Of a DNA stretch of 64,000 bases, positions 38,775-46,787 are shown piece after piece. The notes beneath the pieces were generated by a model. That model saw only the letters and a program-made list of their open reading frames with translations, made no database searches and was not told where the DNA came from. The DNA lies in the NCBI RefSeq assembly GCF_014649335.1, contig NZ_BMSV01000006.1, forward strand, positions 434,001-498,000, in the 5' to 3' direction. The position numbers and the translations under genes are program-made. The DNA comes from Streptomyces roseolilacinus. Lineage in GTDB: Bacteria > Actinomycetota > Actinomycetes > Streptomycetales > Streptomycetaceae. How positions within the stretch are numbered: the stretch's first letter is position 1; each line of letters begins with the position of its first letter.

Positions 38775-39650
38775 TCAGCCTCCCGTGTGGCCCAGGATCG
38801 CCTTCGCCAGCGGCTCCAGCACCGGGGCGGGCAGCGCGTGCCCCATGCCCGGGATCTCCACCAGTTCCGCGCCCCGGATCACCTGCGCCAGGTGCTGCGC
38901 GTGCGGCGGCGGGAACACGGGCTCGGCGGTGGCGGACACGACCAGCGTCGGCACCGCGGTCGCCGCCAGGGCCTCCGTGCGGAGCATCCCCGAGTGGTCG
39001 GCCTGCCCGTGCGCGGTGCTGACCCGGGCGTGACCGGTGTGGGCGATGAGCCGCCGCTCCGCCTCCCGCGCCGCCTCCGCGTCGAACGGGACGCCGCCGT
39101 TGTTCAGTAGCCGCCAGTGCTCCACCCGCCAGTCCAGCTCGGCGTCCGGGTCCAGGTCCGCGGGGCGGTCGGCCCACATGGCCAGGATGCGCGGGTCGAT
39201 GGGCGGCAGTTCCTCGACGGGCACGACGGTCCCGTCGGGCCGGGTGTACGGGGTGGTGCTGAGCGCGCAGGTGCCGATGAGCGTGGCGGTGTGGAGCCGC
39301 TCCGGGTGGTCGGCGATCAGGAGCTGGGCCAGCATGCCGCCCAGGGACATGCCGACGACGTGGGCCCGCTCCACCCCCAGCCTGTCCAGTACCGCCAGCG
39401 CGTCGTCCGCGAGGTCGGTGATCGCGTACGGCTTCGTCTCGTACGACCAGGTCGAGCGGCCGGTGTCGCGGTGGTCGTACCGGATGACCCGGTGGTGCGC
39501 GGCCAGCGCGTCCACCAGCGCGTCGGGCCAGCCGAGTCCGGACGCCTGCGCGCCCATGACCAGCAGCAGCGCCGGCGCGTCGGCGTCCCCCCGCTCCTCC
39601 ACCCACAGGCGGACGCCGGGCGCGGTGTCGATGAGGTGTTCACGGTGCAC
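38775..39650 (-). CDS. Alpha/beta fold hydrolase
   Basis: 291 residues. Start HREHLIDTAPGVRLWVEE, oxyanion region LLLVMGAQASGLGWPD, nucleophile Ser in VVGMSLGGMLAQLL, late triad residues around TLVVSATAEPVFP and PGMGHALP (His). Closest in pattern to RdmC/aclacinomycin methylesterase-like hydrolases and lysophospholipase-type enzymes; the substrate is not identifiable. The GTG at 39650 has AGGAGG at good spacing. A 22-bp perfect palindrome 35 bases upstream suggests control by a TetR-type repressor. Confidence 0.85.
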   Translation of the reverse strand: MHREHLIDTAPGVRLWVEERGDADAPALLLVMGAQASGLGWPDALVDALAAHHRVIRYDHRDTGRSTWSYETKPYAITDLADDALAVLDRLGVERAHVVGMSLGGMLAQLLIADHPERLHTATLIGTCALSTTPYTRPDGTVVPVEELPPIDPRILAMWADRPADLDPDAELDWRVEHWRLLNNGGVPFDAEAAREAERRLIAHTGHARVSTAHGQADHSGMLRTEALAATAVPTLVVSATAEPVFPPPHAQHLAQVIRGAELVEIPGMGHALPAPVLEPLAKAILGHTGG

Positions 39651-39684
39651 GGGTGTTCCTCCTCGGTCAGGGCCGGAGCCATTT

Positions 39685-39706
39685 CGAGACGAGACGTCTC
39701 GTCTCG
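39685..39706. promoter_or_regulatory. 22-bp perfect palindrome upstream of the hydrolase gene
   Basis: Each arm is CGAGACGAGAC, giving a perfect palindrome in which GAGAC itself is repeated within each arm. Length and symmetry are typical of TetR-family operators. It differs from the operator beside the nearest TetR gene (41061-41126), so the repressor is probably encoded elsewhere. Confidence 0.75.
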
Positions 39707-39807
39707 CTTCGTGGGTACACCGTAGCGCATCCCGGAGCCGCCCGCACGGGTTTCTCCGCGGGGGCGGCCCCGGGCGGCTCAGGACCCCGGCCGCCGCGTG
39801 CCGGGGC

Positions 39808-40251
39808 TCAGGCCAGCCGCAGGTCGATCCACGGGATCGTGTCGCCCTCCAGCAGGTACCGCTCCACCTCCACGAAGCCGTGCCGCAGGGCGAAGCGCAG
39901 GCCCGACCCGTTCGAGGCCAGCACCACCGTCTCGATCTCCGTCGCGCCCAGTCCCCGGGCCCGCCGCAGCCCGTGGGCGTACAGCTCCCCGCCGTGGCCC
40001 CGGCCCCGGTGCCCGGGCAGGATCCGTGCGATCACCGTCGCCGTCTCCGGTGCCTCCCCGGTCGGCGGGCGCACCGTGGAGCACCCCACGGCCACGTCGC
40101 CGAGGTAGGCGACCTCCAGCACGTTCCGCCCGGAGCGCTCGCGGACGTCGTCCAGGGACAGCAGGTGTGTCGGGATGACCTCGTTGTGGATGCGCTGCCA
40201 GTCCTCGACGCCGGCCTCGCCGTCGACCTGTTCGATGCGGAGTTCACTCAT
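39808..40251 (-). CDS. GNAT family N-acetyltransferase
   Basis: 147 residues. The acetyl-CoA loop is ARILPGHRGRGHGGELYAHG (family pattern V-x-P-x-x-R-x-x-G-x-G), followed by GATEIETVVLASNGSGLRFA and RHGFVEVERY, the typical end of the fold. The acetylated substrate cannot be told. The ATG at 40251 (MSELRIEQ) was chosen over longer in-frame starts because the added residues are Arg/Gly-rich and unlike the family. Confidence 0.85.
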   Translation of the reverse strand: MSELRIEQVDGEAGVEDWQRIHNEVIPTHLLSLDDVRERSGRNVLEVAYLGDVAVGCSTVRPPTGEAPETATVIARILPGHRGRGHGGELYAHGLRRARGLGATEIETVVLASNGSGLRFALRHGFVEVERYLLEGDTIPWIDLRLA

Positions 40252-40345
40252 CCCGGCAGCCAAGCGGCGCCCCGCCCCACCGTCAACCGACTTGTGGCCC
40301 GCGGGCCACCGCACGCGCGCGCCGCCCTCCTCGCGCCGGACGGCG

Positions 40346-40420
40346 GCGCGTGGGCCGTCCCGCCGCCGGGGCGCGTGGGCCGTCCACCGCCGGGCGGTGC
40401 GTGGCCGTCCGCCGCCGGGG
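40346..40420 (+). repeat. Degenerate GC-rich tandem repeat in a gap
   Basis: Three units of about 25 bases built on GCGTGGGCCGTCC followed by CCGCCGGG (40346, 40371, 40395) lie between the GNAT and TetR genes. Units differ by small changes. No gene or signal is recognised. Confidence 0.75.
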
Positions 40421-40429
40421 GCGGTGCGG

Positions 40430-41035
40430 TCAGGCGTACGAGCGCAGCAGGCGGGCCAGTTGGCGGCCCGTCACCCGCAGGGGCTCCTCGCTGCGGTTGA
40501 CCTGGGCGGTGACCTCGGCGCCCTCCAGGGCGCCGATGACGGTGGTCGCCAGCTCGCGGGCGTCGTCGGCCGCGAAGCCGCAGCCCAGCAGCTTCTCGCG
40601 GACGAGCGCCTCCCAGTCGCGCAGCGCCTCCGCGCACGCCTGCTGGATGCGCGTCTCGCCGCCGAGCGTCTCCAGGGCGGCCGCCGTCACGGGGCACCCG
40701 TCGACCCATCCCGACGCGCGCAGCTCCTCGGCGAGCCGGACGGCGCAGTGCTCCACGGCCTCGGCCGGGTCCTGCGCGCTGCCCAGGGCCTCCCGCAGGA
40801 AGACCGAGAACTCCGCGCCGCTGTGCTCGATCGCGGCGACCGCCACGGCCTCCTTGCCGCCGGGGAAGAAGTGGTAGACGGAGCCGAGGGTGGCCCGCGC
40901 CTCCTGGGCGATCTGCTTGATGCCCGTCCCGACGTACCCCTGGCGCTGGATGAGGCGCGCCGCGGTGACGACGATCCGGTCGCGGGTCCCGGTGCGGGAG
41001 GCGGTCGTGGCGGCGGTTTCGGCGGCGGTCTGCAT
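40430..41035 (-). CDS. TetR-family transcriptional regulator
   Basis: 201 residues. N-terminal helix-turn-helix (about 18-65): RDRIVVTAARLIQRQGYVGT, then GIKQIAQEARATLGSVYHFF. The C-terminal ligand domain (RASGWVDGCPVTAAALE) resembles the TetR_C subfamily of LmrA/YxaF-like repressors. TACGAT lies 6 bases before the ATG (leaderless type). It is divergent from the reductase gene at 41149, with two identical 19-bp sites between them, so it most likely represses both. Confidence 0.9.
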   Translation of the reverse strand: MQTAAETAATTASRTGTRDRIVVTAARLIQRQGYVGTGIKQIAQEARATLGSVYHFFPGGKEAVAVAAIEHSGAEFSVFLREALGSAQDPAEAVEHCAVRLAEELRASGWVDGCPVTAAALETLGGETRIQQACAEALRDWEALVREKLLGCGFAADDARELATTVIGALEGAEVTAQVNRSEEPLRVTGRQLARLLRSYA

Positions 41036-41060
41036 GGGGCGATCGTACCGAGAAAATAAG

Positions 41061-41079
41061 TAGAGCGTTCGTTCTAGAG
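41061..41079. promoter_or_regulatory. TetR operator, copy 1
   Basis: TAGAGCGTTCGTTCTAGAG. The core TAGAGCG-TT-CGTTCTA is a near-perfect inverted repeat. It lies beside the -10-like box of the TetR gene, at the expected position of its -35. Confidence 0.85.
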
Positions 41080-41107
41080 CCGTGATACGGTCCTTCCCGT
41101 ACCTGGA

Positions 41108-41126
41108 TAGAGCGTTCGTTCTAGAG
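41108..41126. promoter_or_regulatory. TetR operator, copy 2
   Basis: An identical copy of the 19-bp site at 41061-41079, 47 bases further on and 22 bases before the start of the divergent reductase gene, placed to block its transcription. Confidence 0.85.
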
Positions 41127-41148
41127 ATGTCCCGAGAGGTGGACCCCC

Positions 41149-42039
41149 ATGAGCAGCACGTCCGTCACCACCCCCGCCCCCGTCACCGTCATCGGTCTCG
41201 GCCCCATGGGGCGGGCCATGGCCGGTGCCTTCCTCGACCGGGGCCACCCCGTCACCGTCTGGAACCGCACCCCCTCCCGCGCCGACGCCCTCGTCGAGCG
41301 CGGCGCGCGCCTCGCCGCCGGCGCGGAGGAGGCGCTGTCCGCCGCCGAGCTGATCGTGGTGAGCCTCACCGACCAGGAGGCGCTGTACGCCCTGCTGGGC
41401 GGCGTCGACCCGGCCGCCCTGAAGGGCCGCGTCCTGGTGAACCTCAGCTCCGACACCCCCGACCGGGCCCGCGAGGCGGCCGCCTGGGTCGCGGAGCGGG
41501 GCGCCACGCAGCTCACCGGCGGCGTCCTCACCCCGCCCTCGGGCATCGGCGACCCCGCCTCCACCACCCTCTACAGCGGTCCGCGCGCCGCCTTCGACGC
41601 CCACCGCGCCACGCTGGAGGTGCTGACGGGCGCCGACCACCGCGGCGAGGACCCGGGCCTGGCGGCGCTCCTGTACCAGCTGAACATGGTCATGTTCTGG
41701 ACCGCCCTGTCCGGTTACTGGCAGGCCATCGCGCTGGCCGGCGCCCACGGCCTGACGGCCTCGGACATCCGGCCGCTCGCGGTCGAGGCCCTGGACCTGA
41801 GGCAGTTCGTGGAGTTCTACACGCCCCGCGTGGACGCCGGCGACCACCGCGGGGACGTCGACCGGCTCGCCATGGGCGCGGCGAGCACCGAGCACGTCCT
41901 CCACACGGTCGCGGACGCGGGGGTCGACACGGCCCTCCCGGCGGCCGTCGCCGCGCTCTTCCGGCGCGGGGTGGAGGCCGGTCACGCCGCGGACAGCTCG
42001 TCCAGCCTGGTGGAGGTGCTGGGGAAGCCCGCGGCCTGA
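41149..42039 (+). CDS. NAD(P)-dependent oxidoreductase of the imine reductase / hydroxyisobutyrate dehydrogenase type
   Basis: 296 residues. Rossmann motif VIGLGPMGRAMAGAFLDRGH, then VWNRTPSRADAL (NADPH-type Arg/Thr), VNLSSDTPDRAREAA, GGVLTPPSGIGDP, and the long inter-domain helix with LYQLNMVMFWTALSGYWQAI. The Lys of hydroxyisobutyrate dehydrogenases is absent at that place, as in imine reductases. RBS GAGAGGTGG. It is controlled by the divergent TetR through the twin sites upstream. The substrate is unknown. Confidence 0.87.
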   Translation: MSSTSVTTPAPVTVIGLGPMGRAMAGAFLDRGHPVTVWNRTPSRADALVERGARLAAGAEEALSAAELIVVSLTDQEALYALLGGVDPAALKGRVLVNLSSDTPDRAREAAAWVAERGATQLTGGVLTPPSGIGDPASTTLYSGPRAAFDAHRATLEVLTGADHRGEDPGLAALLYQLNMVMFWTALSGYWQAIALAGAHGLTASDIRPLAVEALDLRQFVEFYTPRVDAGDHRGDVDRLAMGAASTEHVLHTVADAGVDTALPAAVAALFRRGVEAGHAADSSSSLVEVLGKPAA

Positions 42040-42123
42040 GCCGGGCACCCGAGGCGGACGCGGGCGTGCGGACACCAGCGCCCGCGCGCCCCGGGTCCGG
42101 GTCCGGGTCAGGGACGCCCCGGG

Positions 42124-42933
42124 TCAGGCGCGCGCCGCCCGGCCGGCGGTGAAGAAGTCGGTCAGGACGGGCGCGAGGACCGCCGGGTCGACGTCGTGCT
42201 CCTGGCCGGGCAGGACGCGCAGGGTGTAGTGGTCCCCGAGCGCGGCGAGCGCCCTGGCCCCTTCGAGCATGTGCGGGTGGCCCGCGTCGCCGCTGCCGAC
42301 GAGGACGGGGACCGTCACGGACCGCCAGCGCTCGGCGGGCAGGGGGCGGCCGGACATCGTGTCGCCCATGATGCGGCCGTCGTAGGGGAGGGTGCGGGCG
42401 GTGGCCTCCAGCCCGGCCCAGAAGGGAGCCTGCCGCATCCCCGCGACGGCCTCGGCGGGCAGGCCCACGGCGGCGGTCATGAAGTAGGCGGCGGCGTCCC
42501 CGTACGCCTCCCGGGCCACCAGCTCCTCCAGGTGGCCGACGTAGTCGGCGGGCAGGGGCGGGCGGCTGTCGTCGACGATGAACGGCGGTTCGTACAGGGC
42601 CACCCGCGTCACGGCGCTGCCCCGGGCCGCGGCCTCCAGGGCCAGGACGGCGCCGGAGGACGTGCCGAAGAGCATCGCCGAGCCGCCCGCCCGCTCGATC
42701 AGCGCGTCCAGGTCCTCGACCTCGCGTTGCACGTCGTACGCGGGGGTGTCCCCGCTGTCGCCGCGCCCCCGGCGGTCGTACGTGAACACGGTGAAGTCCC
42801 CGGCCAGCAGGCCGGCCAGCGCGGCGGAGTCGTGCCGGGTCATGAAGGCGGCGCCGACGAGCACCACCGCGGGCCCCGAGCCCTGCCGCTCGTACGCGAT
42901 GGCCGTGCCGTCGGCAGAGAACACCTTCTCCAT
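42124..42933 (-). CDS. Alpha/beta fold hydrolase
   Basis: 269 residues. FSADGTAIAYERQGSGPAVV at the start, oxyanion region VLVGAAFMTRHDSA, YDRRGRGDSGDTP, nucleophile region MLFGTSSGAVLALEAA (Ser in GTSSG), Asp near VPVLVGSGDAGHPHM and His in LPGQEHDVDP. A common family in Streptomyces, next to TetR repressors; substrate unknown. The ATG at 42933 follows GGAGTGGG. The longer open frame to 43041 crosses the operator region and was not used. Divergent from the TetR gene at 43077. Confidence 0.85.
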   Translation of the reverse strand: MEKVFSADGTAIAYERQGSGPAVVLVGAAFMTRHDSAALAGLLAGDFTVFTYDRRGRGDSGDTPAYDVQREVEDLDALIERAGGSAMLFGTSSGAVLALEAAARGSAVTRVALYEPPFIVDDSRPPLPADYVGHLEELVAREAYGDAAAYFMTAAVGLPAEAVAGMRQAPFWAGLEATARTLPYDGRIMGDTMSGRPLPAERWRSVTVPVLVGSGDAGHPHMLEGARALAALGDHYTLRVLPGQEHDVDPAVLAPVLTDFFTAGRAARA

Positions 42934-42989
42934 GCGGATCCCACTCCATTCGTGTGCGGTCCACGGGGCGGAACCCCGCGATCTCCGGA

Positions 42990-43033
42990 ACTGGACGGTA
43001 CAGTACCCGTTCGGGTACTGGTCGGTCCAGTAC
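42990..43033. promoter_or_regulatory. Tandem operator between a hydrolase and a TetR gene
   Basis: ACTGGACGGTACAGTAC (42990-43006) is followed by ACTGGTCGGTCCAGTAC (43017-43033), a direct repeat with two changes; the second has the palindromic form ACTGG-N5-CCAGT. Between and overlapping them CAGTACCCG-TT-CGGGTACTG (43001-43020) is a 9-bp inverted repeat. The density of symmetry indicates binding of the adjacent TetR. Confidence 0.8.
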
Positions 43034-43076
43034 TCTTCCATCGGAGGGGGAGCCGCACGGAGAGAGGATGGCGATC

Positions 43077-43709
43077 ATGGACAGTCGTTCGGCGCGCAAG
43101 CACCAGGCGATCCTGGAGGCCGCGACCACGGTGTTCCTGAACAAGGGGTACGCGGGGGCGAGCATGGACGACATCGCGCGCCTGGCCGCGGTGTCCAAGC
43201 AGACCGTCTACAAGCACTTCGCCGACAAGGAGAAGCTGTTCTCCGAGATCATCCTGGCCACCACCGACCGCATCGACGGAATGATCGACGTGGTGACCGA
43301 CATCCCGGCCGACGCCGACGGCCTGGAGGAGAACCTGACCCGTCTCGCCCGCCGCTTCCTGACGGCGCTCACCCAGCCCCAGGTCCTCCAGCTGCGGCGC
43401 CTGATCATCGCCAACGCCGACGCCTTCCCCGAACTCGGCGCCTCCTGGTACGAGCAGGGCTTCGAACGGGTCCTGGCGACCCTGGCGGACACCTTCCGGC
43501 GCCTCGCCGACCAGGGGCTGCTCCGCGTGGACGACCCCCTGCTGGCCGCCGACCACTTCGCGGGCCTGCTGCTGTGGATCCCGGTGAACAAGGCCATGTT
43601 CCACGGCGGCGCCCGGCACACCGAGGCCGACCTGGAGCGCTGGGCCACCGGCGGGACCCGCGCCTTCCTCGCCGCCTACGGCCGGCCCGCCGACGCCGCC
43701 CGCCCCTGA
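43077..43709 (+). CDS. TetR-family transcriptional regulator
   Basis: 210 residues. Helix-turn-helix MDSRSARKHQAILEAATTVF, then NKGYAGASMDDIARLAAVSK and QTVYKHFADKEKLF. The C-terminal domain (TDRIDGMIDVVTDIPADADG, LRRLIIANADAFPELGASWY) matches the AefR-like/TetR_C_7 type. GAGAGG lies 9 bases before the ATG at 43077; an ATG at 43068 is also in frame. It is divergent from the hydrolase gene and probably controls both through the tandem operator. A double hairpin follows. Confidence 0.9.
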   Translation: MDSRSARKHQAILEAATTVFLNKGYAGASMDDIARLAAVSKQTVYKHFADKEKLFSEIILATTDRIDGMIDVVTDIPADADGLEENLTRLARRFLTALTQPQVLQLRRLIIANADAFPELGASWYEQGFERVLATLADTFRRLADQGLLRVDDPLLAADHFAGLLLWIPVNKAMFHGGARHTEADLERWATGGTRAFLAAYGRPADAARP

Positions 43710-43717
43710 GCGAGGGA

Positions 43718-43746
43718 GCGGCCGGCCACCTCCCGTGGCCGGCCGC
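43718..43746. terminator. Terminator between the TetR gene and a convergent gene
   Basis: GCGGCCGGCCAC (43718-43729) pairs with GTGGCCGGCCGC (43735-43746), loop CTCCC. A second stem built on CCCCGCGGACGG follows directly and may serve the convergent gene. Confidence 0.85.
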
Positions 43747-43789
43747 CCCGCGGACGGCGCCGCCCGTACGGCCCGTCCGCGGGGGTGGA

Positions 43790-44287
43790 TCAGGTGCGGC
43801 CCCCGTTGTCGATGCAGCTGCCGAGGGTGATCTGCCAGGGCAGGACCGACATCTGCACCTTGTGGCCCTCGGCGATCGAGAGGTTCGCGGTGTGGTGGCG
43901 GCCGCCGGCCTCCAGGATCCAGCGCCACACGATCGGGCCCTTGGTGCCCTGGAAATAGACCTCGTATTCCATGTCCATCCGGCTGTTGTTCCACACCGTG
44001 ATGATTTCGCCGTCGGCCGTGAACCTCATTCCGGCCCGGTCCTTCTTGTTGGGCGCGTCGTAGTTGATCCAGGCGTCGCGGCCGCCCGGATCGGTGCGGC
44101 TGGAAGCGCTCTTGTGCGTGCACTTCCAGTAGAAACCGCCCGCTGTCCCGGGCGCCCCCGCCGCCGCCCGCGTCCGCGAGTCGGCGTGCGAGTCGGCCTG
44201 GGCGGCGCCCACCGGGGCGCCCGCCGACAGGGCGAGAGCCGCGACCGCGGCCGTGAGCGCCCTCGCCGGCCATGATTTCAGCTGCAC
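43790..44287 (-). CDS. Secreted protein of unknown function
   Basis: 165 residues. Signal peptide 1-31 (MQLKSWPARALTAAVAALAL, ending AAQA|DS). The mature part starts with a low-complexity Ala/Gly stretch, then a folded domain rich in Trp, Tyr and polar residues (GGFYWKCTHKSASSRTDPGG, ITVWNNSRMDMEYEVYFQGT) with two Cys (in YWKCTHK and LGSCIDNG) that may form one disulfide. It uses somewhat more A/T-ending codons than its neighbours. I recognise no family. It is divergent from the LysR regulator gene. Confidence 0.65.
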   Translation of the reverse strand: MQLKSWPARALTAAVAALALSAGAPVGAAQADSHADSRTRAAAGAPGTAGGFYWKCTHKSASSRTDPGGRDAWINYDAPNKKDRAGMRFTADGEIITVWNNSRMDMEYEVYFQGTKGPIVWRWILEAGGRHHTANLSIAEGHKVQMSVLPWQITLGSCIDNGGRT

Positions 44288-44410
44288 TTCTCTTTCCTTC
44301 CCCCTGAGCGGGAATCCGGCTGGCGCCGAATTCGCCGCTCCCTTTTCGCTTCTCCTTCATCCTGCGCCCGCGAAGGACCCGTGCGGAAGGCTCAACTGAT
44401 GTGCGCGGCA

Positions 44411-44426
44411 AGGGTATTGATACCCT
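44411..44426. promoter_or_regulatory. Palindrome in the divergent region of the LysR gene
   Basis: AGGGTAT-TG-ATACCCT is a perfect 7-bp inverted repeat containing T-N-A symmetry like LysR-type sites. It lies between the secreted-protein gene and the LysR gene, 44 bases before the chosen LysR start. Its position argues against the earlier in-frame ATG at 44428, only two bases after it. Confidence 0.7.
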
Positions 44427-44469
44427 GATGGCATCGATGTCGGTGACCGGGCGGCAGGCGGGGGAAGCG

Positions 44470-45438
44470 ATGCCCACGGATCCGAGCACGCAGCAACTGC
44501 GCATGTTCCTCGCGTTGGCGGAGGAGCTGCACTTCGGCCGGGCGGCCGGCCGGGTCTTCGTCAGCCAGCCCGCGCTCAGCCGGCAGATCCGGGCCCTGGA
44601 GGAACTCCTCGGCGTCGCCCTCGTGGAGCGCTCCACGCGCCGCGTCCGGCTCACCGGCGCCGGAGAGGCGCTGCTGCCCCCGGCGCGCGCGGCGGTCCAC
44701 GCCGCGGACGTGCTGCGCGAGGCGGCGCGGGAGGCGTCCCGGCACGACACGGACCGCCTGGTGGTGGGTTCCTACCTGTCCGCGCTCCCGGCCCTGCGCA
44801 TCCTCTTCGACGCGCTGCGGCAGCGCGACGGCGTCCCCGCCGTCGAGTGGCGGGACGTCGACAACGTCGACCAGGCGAACGCCCTGCTCGACGGCCGCGT
44901 CGACGCGGTCGTCTGCTACGCCCCCCTGCCCGACGGCGTCCGCACCCTGCGGCTGGGGACGGAGGAGCGGTACGTGTGCCTGCCCGAGAGCCATCCGCTC
45001 GCGGAGCGCGCCGCGGTGACCCTGGCGGAGCTCGACGGCCTTCCCGTCATCGGCTTCTCGCCCGACCTGAACCCGCGGTGGCGTGCCTTCTGGGCCGCCG
45101 ACCCGCGCCCCGGCGGGACGCCCGTCACGTACACGTCCCACGCCGTCACGACCCTGGAGTCGTGCATCACGCACGTCGGCCTCGGGCACGGCATCCGCTT
45201 CATCCCCGCGAGCTGCCGCCACCTCATGCCCCGCCCCGGCGTCCGCTACGTCCCGGTCTCCGACCTGCCGCCGTGCCACGCCGTGCTCGCCTGGCCCGCC
45301 GCCCGCCCGGCCCCTCCCGCCCTCGCGCCGCTGCTGCGCGTCCTGCGCGACCGCACCCGCACCACCGCGGTCGGACGCCGCCCCGACGGGACGCCGGGGT
45401 GGTGGTGGGAGACGACGACCCCGGCGCCCGCCGGGTGA
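44470..45438 (+). CDS. LysR-family transcriptional regulator
   Basis: 322 residues. N-terminal winged helix-turn-helix: TQQLRMFLALAEELHFGRAA, then GRVFVSQPALSRQIRALEEL and LERSTRRVRLT-like wing. The effector domain follows (about 95-290), with VVGSYLSALPALRILFDALR and the family turn HAVTTLESCITHVGLGHGIR. The start at 44470 has GGGGGAAG close by; ATGs further up would overlap the palindrome. It probably regulates itself and the divergent secreted protein. The effector is unknown. Confidence 0.85.
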   Translation: MPTDPSTQQLRMFLALAEELHFGRAAGRVFVSQPALSRQIRALEELLGVALVERSTRRVRLTGAGEALLPPARAAVHAADVLREAAREASRHDTDRLVVGSYLSALPALRILFDALRQRDGVPAVEWRDVDNVDQANALLDGRVDAVVCYAPLPDGVRTLRLGTEERYVCLPESHPLAERAAVTLAELDGLPVIGFSPDLNPRWRAFWAADPRPGGTPVTYTSHAVTTLESCITHVGLGHGIRFIPASCRHLMPRPGVRYVPVSDLPPCHAVLAWPAARPAPPALAPLLRVLRDRTRTTAVGRRPDGTPGWWWETTTPAPAG

Positions 45439-45473
45439 GGCGGCGCTCGGCCCGTACGGGCGCGGCCGGCGCT

Positions 45474-46175
45474 TCAGACCGGTAACCGCGCGAGGAGTTC
45501 GAGGTCGTCGCGCACGGACTCCCGCTCCTGCGGGGTGAGGTGGACCGCGGTGGCCGCGGCGATCGCGGACCTCGCGGTCCGCGTGTCACCGGTGCGCGTG
45601 GCGACGTCCGCCCGCAGGACGAGGAGACGAAGCAGTTGCACGGGCGTGGGCCGCTCGTCCCGCAAGCGCAGCACCCGGTCGATGGTCTTCGCGGCGCCCG
45701 CCAGGTCCTCCTTGGAGTCGGCGAGGAGGGAGGCGTGGTGCAGGGCCCGGGCGAAGGTCTCCTCGGGGGCGGGGCGGTGGTGCTGGTCGTCGCTCGTCTG
45801 CTGCCCCACGCGGATGCAGTTGCCGCCCGGATCGGTCATGAGGAACTGCCGCACGCCGTGTGACGTGTCCTTCAGCGGCCCGATGCGCGGCAGCCCGCGG
45901 TTCGGCACCCGCCCGTACGCCGCCTTCAACCTGGTCCGGAAGGTCTCGTACAGCCCGTCGACGTCATCGGTCCGCACGAGGCACGTACTGAACGACTCGG
46001 CCGGCTCGTAGTGCTTCATCCCGAAGAAGTGGAGCTGTATGCCGCCGCGCTGGACGACCGCGTACGGATTGGGGCTCCTCTGCTGGAAGGTCACCTCGAA
46101 CCCGAGGGCCGTGTAGAAGTCGAGAACGGGCTGGAGGGTCCGGCACGGCAGGATCGGAATCGTCTTCTCGCTCAC
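45474..46175 (-). CDS. VOC (glyoxalase/bleomycin-resistance fold) protein with a helical C-terminal extension
   Basis: 233 residues. Residues 1-125 have the paired beta-alpha-beta-beta-beta units of vicinal-oxygen-chelate proteins: ILPCRTLQPVLDFYTALGFE, FFGMKHYEPAESFSTCLV, and FLMTDPGGNCIRVGQQ. The last 100 residues are helical and look like a TPR-type tail (FARALHHASLLADSKEDLAG), unusual for simple VOC proteins. I chose GTG at 46175; TAGGGT lies 6 bases upstream, so it is probably leaderless. Substrate or drug not known. Confidence 0.8.
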   Translation of the reverse strand: MSEKTIPILPCRTLQPVLDFYTALGFEVTFQQRSPNPYAVVQRGGIQLHFFGMKHYEPAESFSTCLVRTDDVDGLYETFRTRLKAAYGRVPNRGLPRIGPLKDTSHGVRQFLMTDPGGNCIRVGQQTSDDQHHRPAPEETFARALHHASLLADSKEDLAGAAKTIDRVLRLRDERPTPVQLLRLLVLRADVATRTGDTRTARSAIAAATAVHLTPQERESVRDDLELLARLPV

Positions 46176-46311
46176 CCCGCCCACCCTAGTCAAAATTGAA
46201 TAGCGGGGTGAGGGGGAGCCGGTGGTCCGCTGACGGGTTCTCGGCGCCGTACGCCGTCACCGGGCGACCGCGCGACGGCCCGTGGCGCCACGGGCCGGTG
46301 CGGCCGGTCCC

Positions 46312-46560
46312 TCAGAGGTAGACGACGCGGACGACCGTGACCGTGGAGACGTCGCGGCTCACGTAGTACCGGATCACCACGCCCGACACCGTCGCCTCCC
46401 GCCGGTCCTGGTCCGGGCCTATCGGCACCGACCCGGACCCGTACGGGTCCGGGGCCAGCTGCGCGCGCATCCCCGTGTCGAACCGGGCGCGCAGGGGCGT
46501 GTCCATGGAGTCGAGGGCGAGGTCCGCCGGGGGCGCGTACTGGAGGCGGTAGCAGCTCAC
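46312..46560 (-). CDS. Small RelE/ParE-like protein (putative toxin)
   Basis: 82 residues. SCYRLQYAPPADLALDSMDT at the start and GVVIRYYVSRDVSTVTVVRV at the end recall the first strand-helix and the last beta hairpin of RelE/ParE-type RNase or gyrase toxins; catalytic residues cannot be assigned with confidence. The GTG at 46560 overlaps the stop of the upstream small gene by 4 bases (GTGA). It is the last gene of a four-gene overlapping operon starting with an XRE regulator. Confidence 0.6.
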   Translation of the reverse strand: MSCYRLQYAPPADLALDSMDTPLRARFDTGMRAQLAPDPYGSGSVPIGPDQDRREATVSGVVIRYYVSRDVSTVTVVRVVYL

Positions 46561-46787
46561 TCCCGCACGCCCTCGCCGCGCGCCAGACGGTCGAACAGCT
46601 CGGCGTCCTCCCGGTCGGCGTCCGTCGTGGACAGCGCCCACCGGGCGAGCGCGATGGGCAGGTCCGCCACCGGGACGTGCGGGATCTCCGCGTCGAACGC
46701 CCTCGCCCGGTCCTCGTCCAGCGCCGCCCGGATCGCCGCTATGGTGCCGGGCAGCTCGACCAGCTGCCCGGCGATCACGGTTCTCAC
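46557..46787 (-). CDS. Small DUF6247-like protein (putative antitoxin)
   Basis: 76 residues. LPGTIAAIRAALDEDRARAF followed by DAEIPHVPVADLPIALARWA matches the pattern of short actinobacterial proteins (DUF6247-like) found directly before RelE-like genes; they are taken to be antitoxins. Acidic and probably helical. The ATG overlaps the stop of the DUF397 gene (ATGA) and its own stop overlaps the next start. The family name is from memory and approximate. Confidence 0.6.
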   Translation of the reverse strand: MRTVIAGQLVELPGTIAAIRAALDEDRARAFDAEIPHVPVADLPIALARWALSTTDADREDAELFDRLARGEGVRE

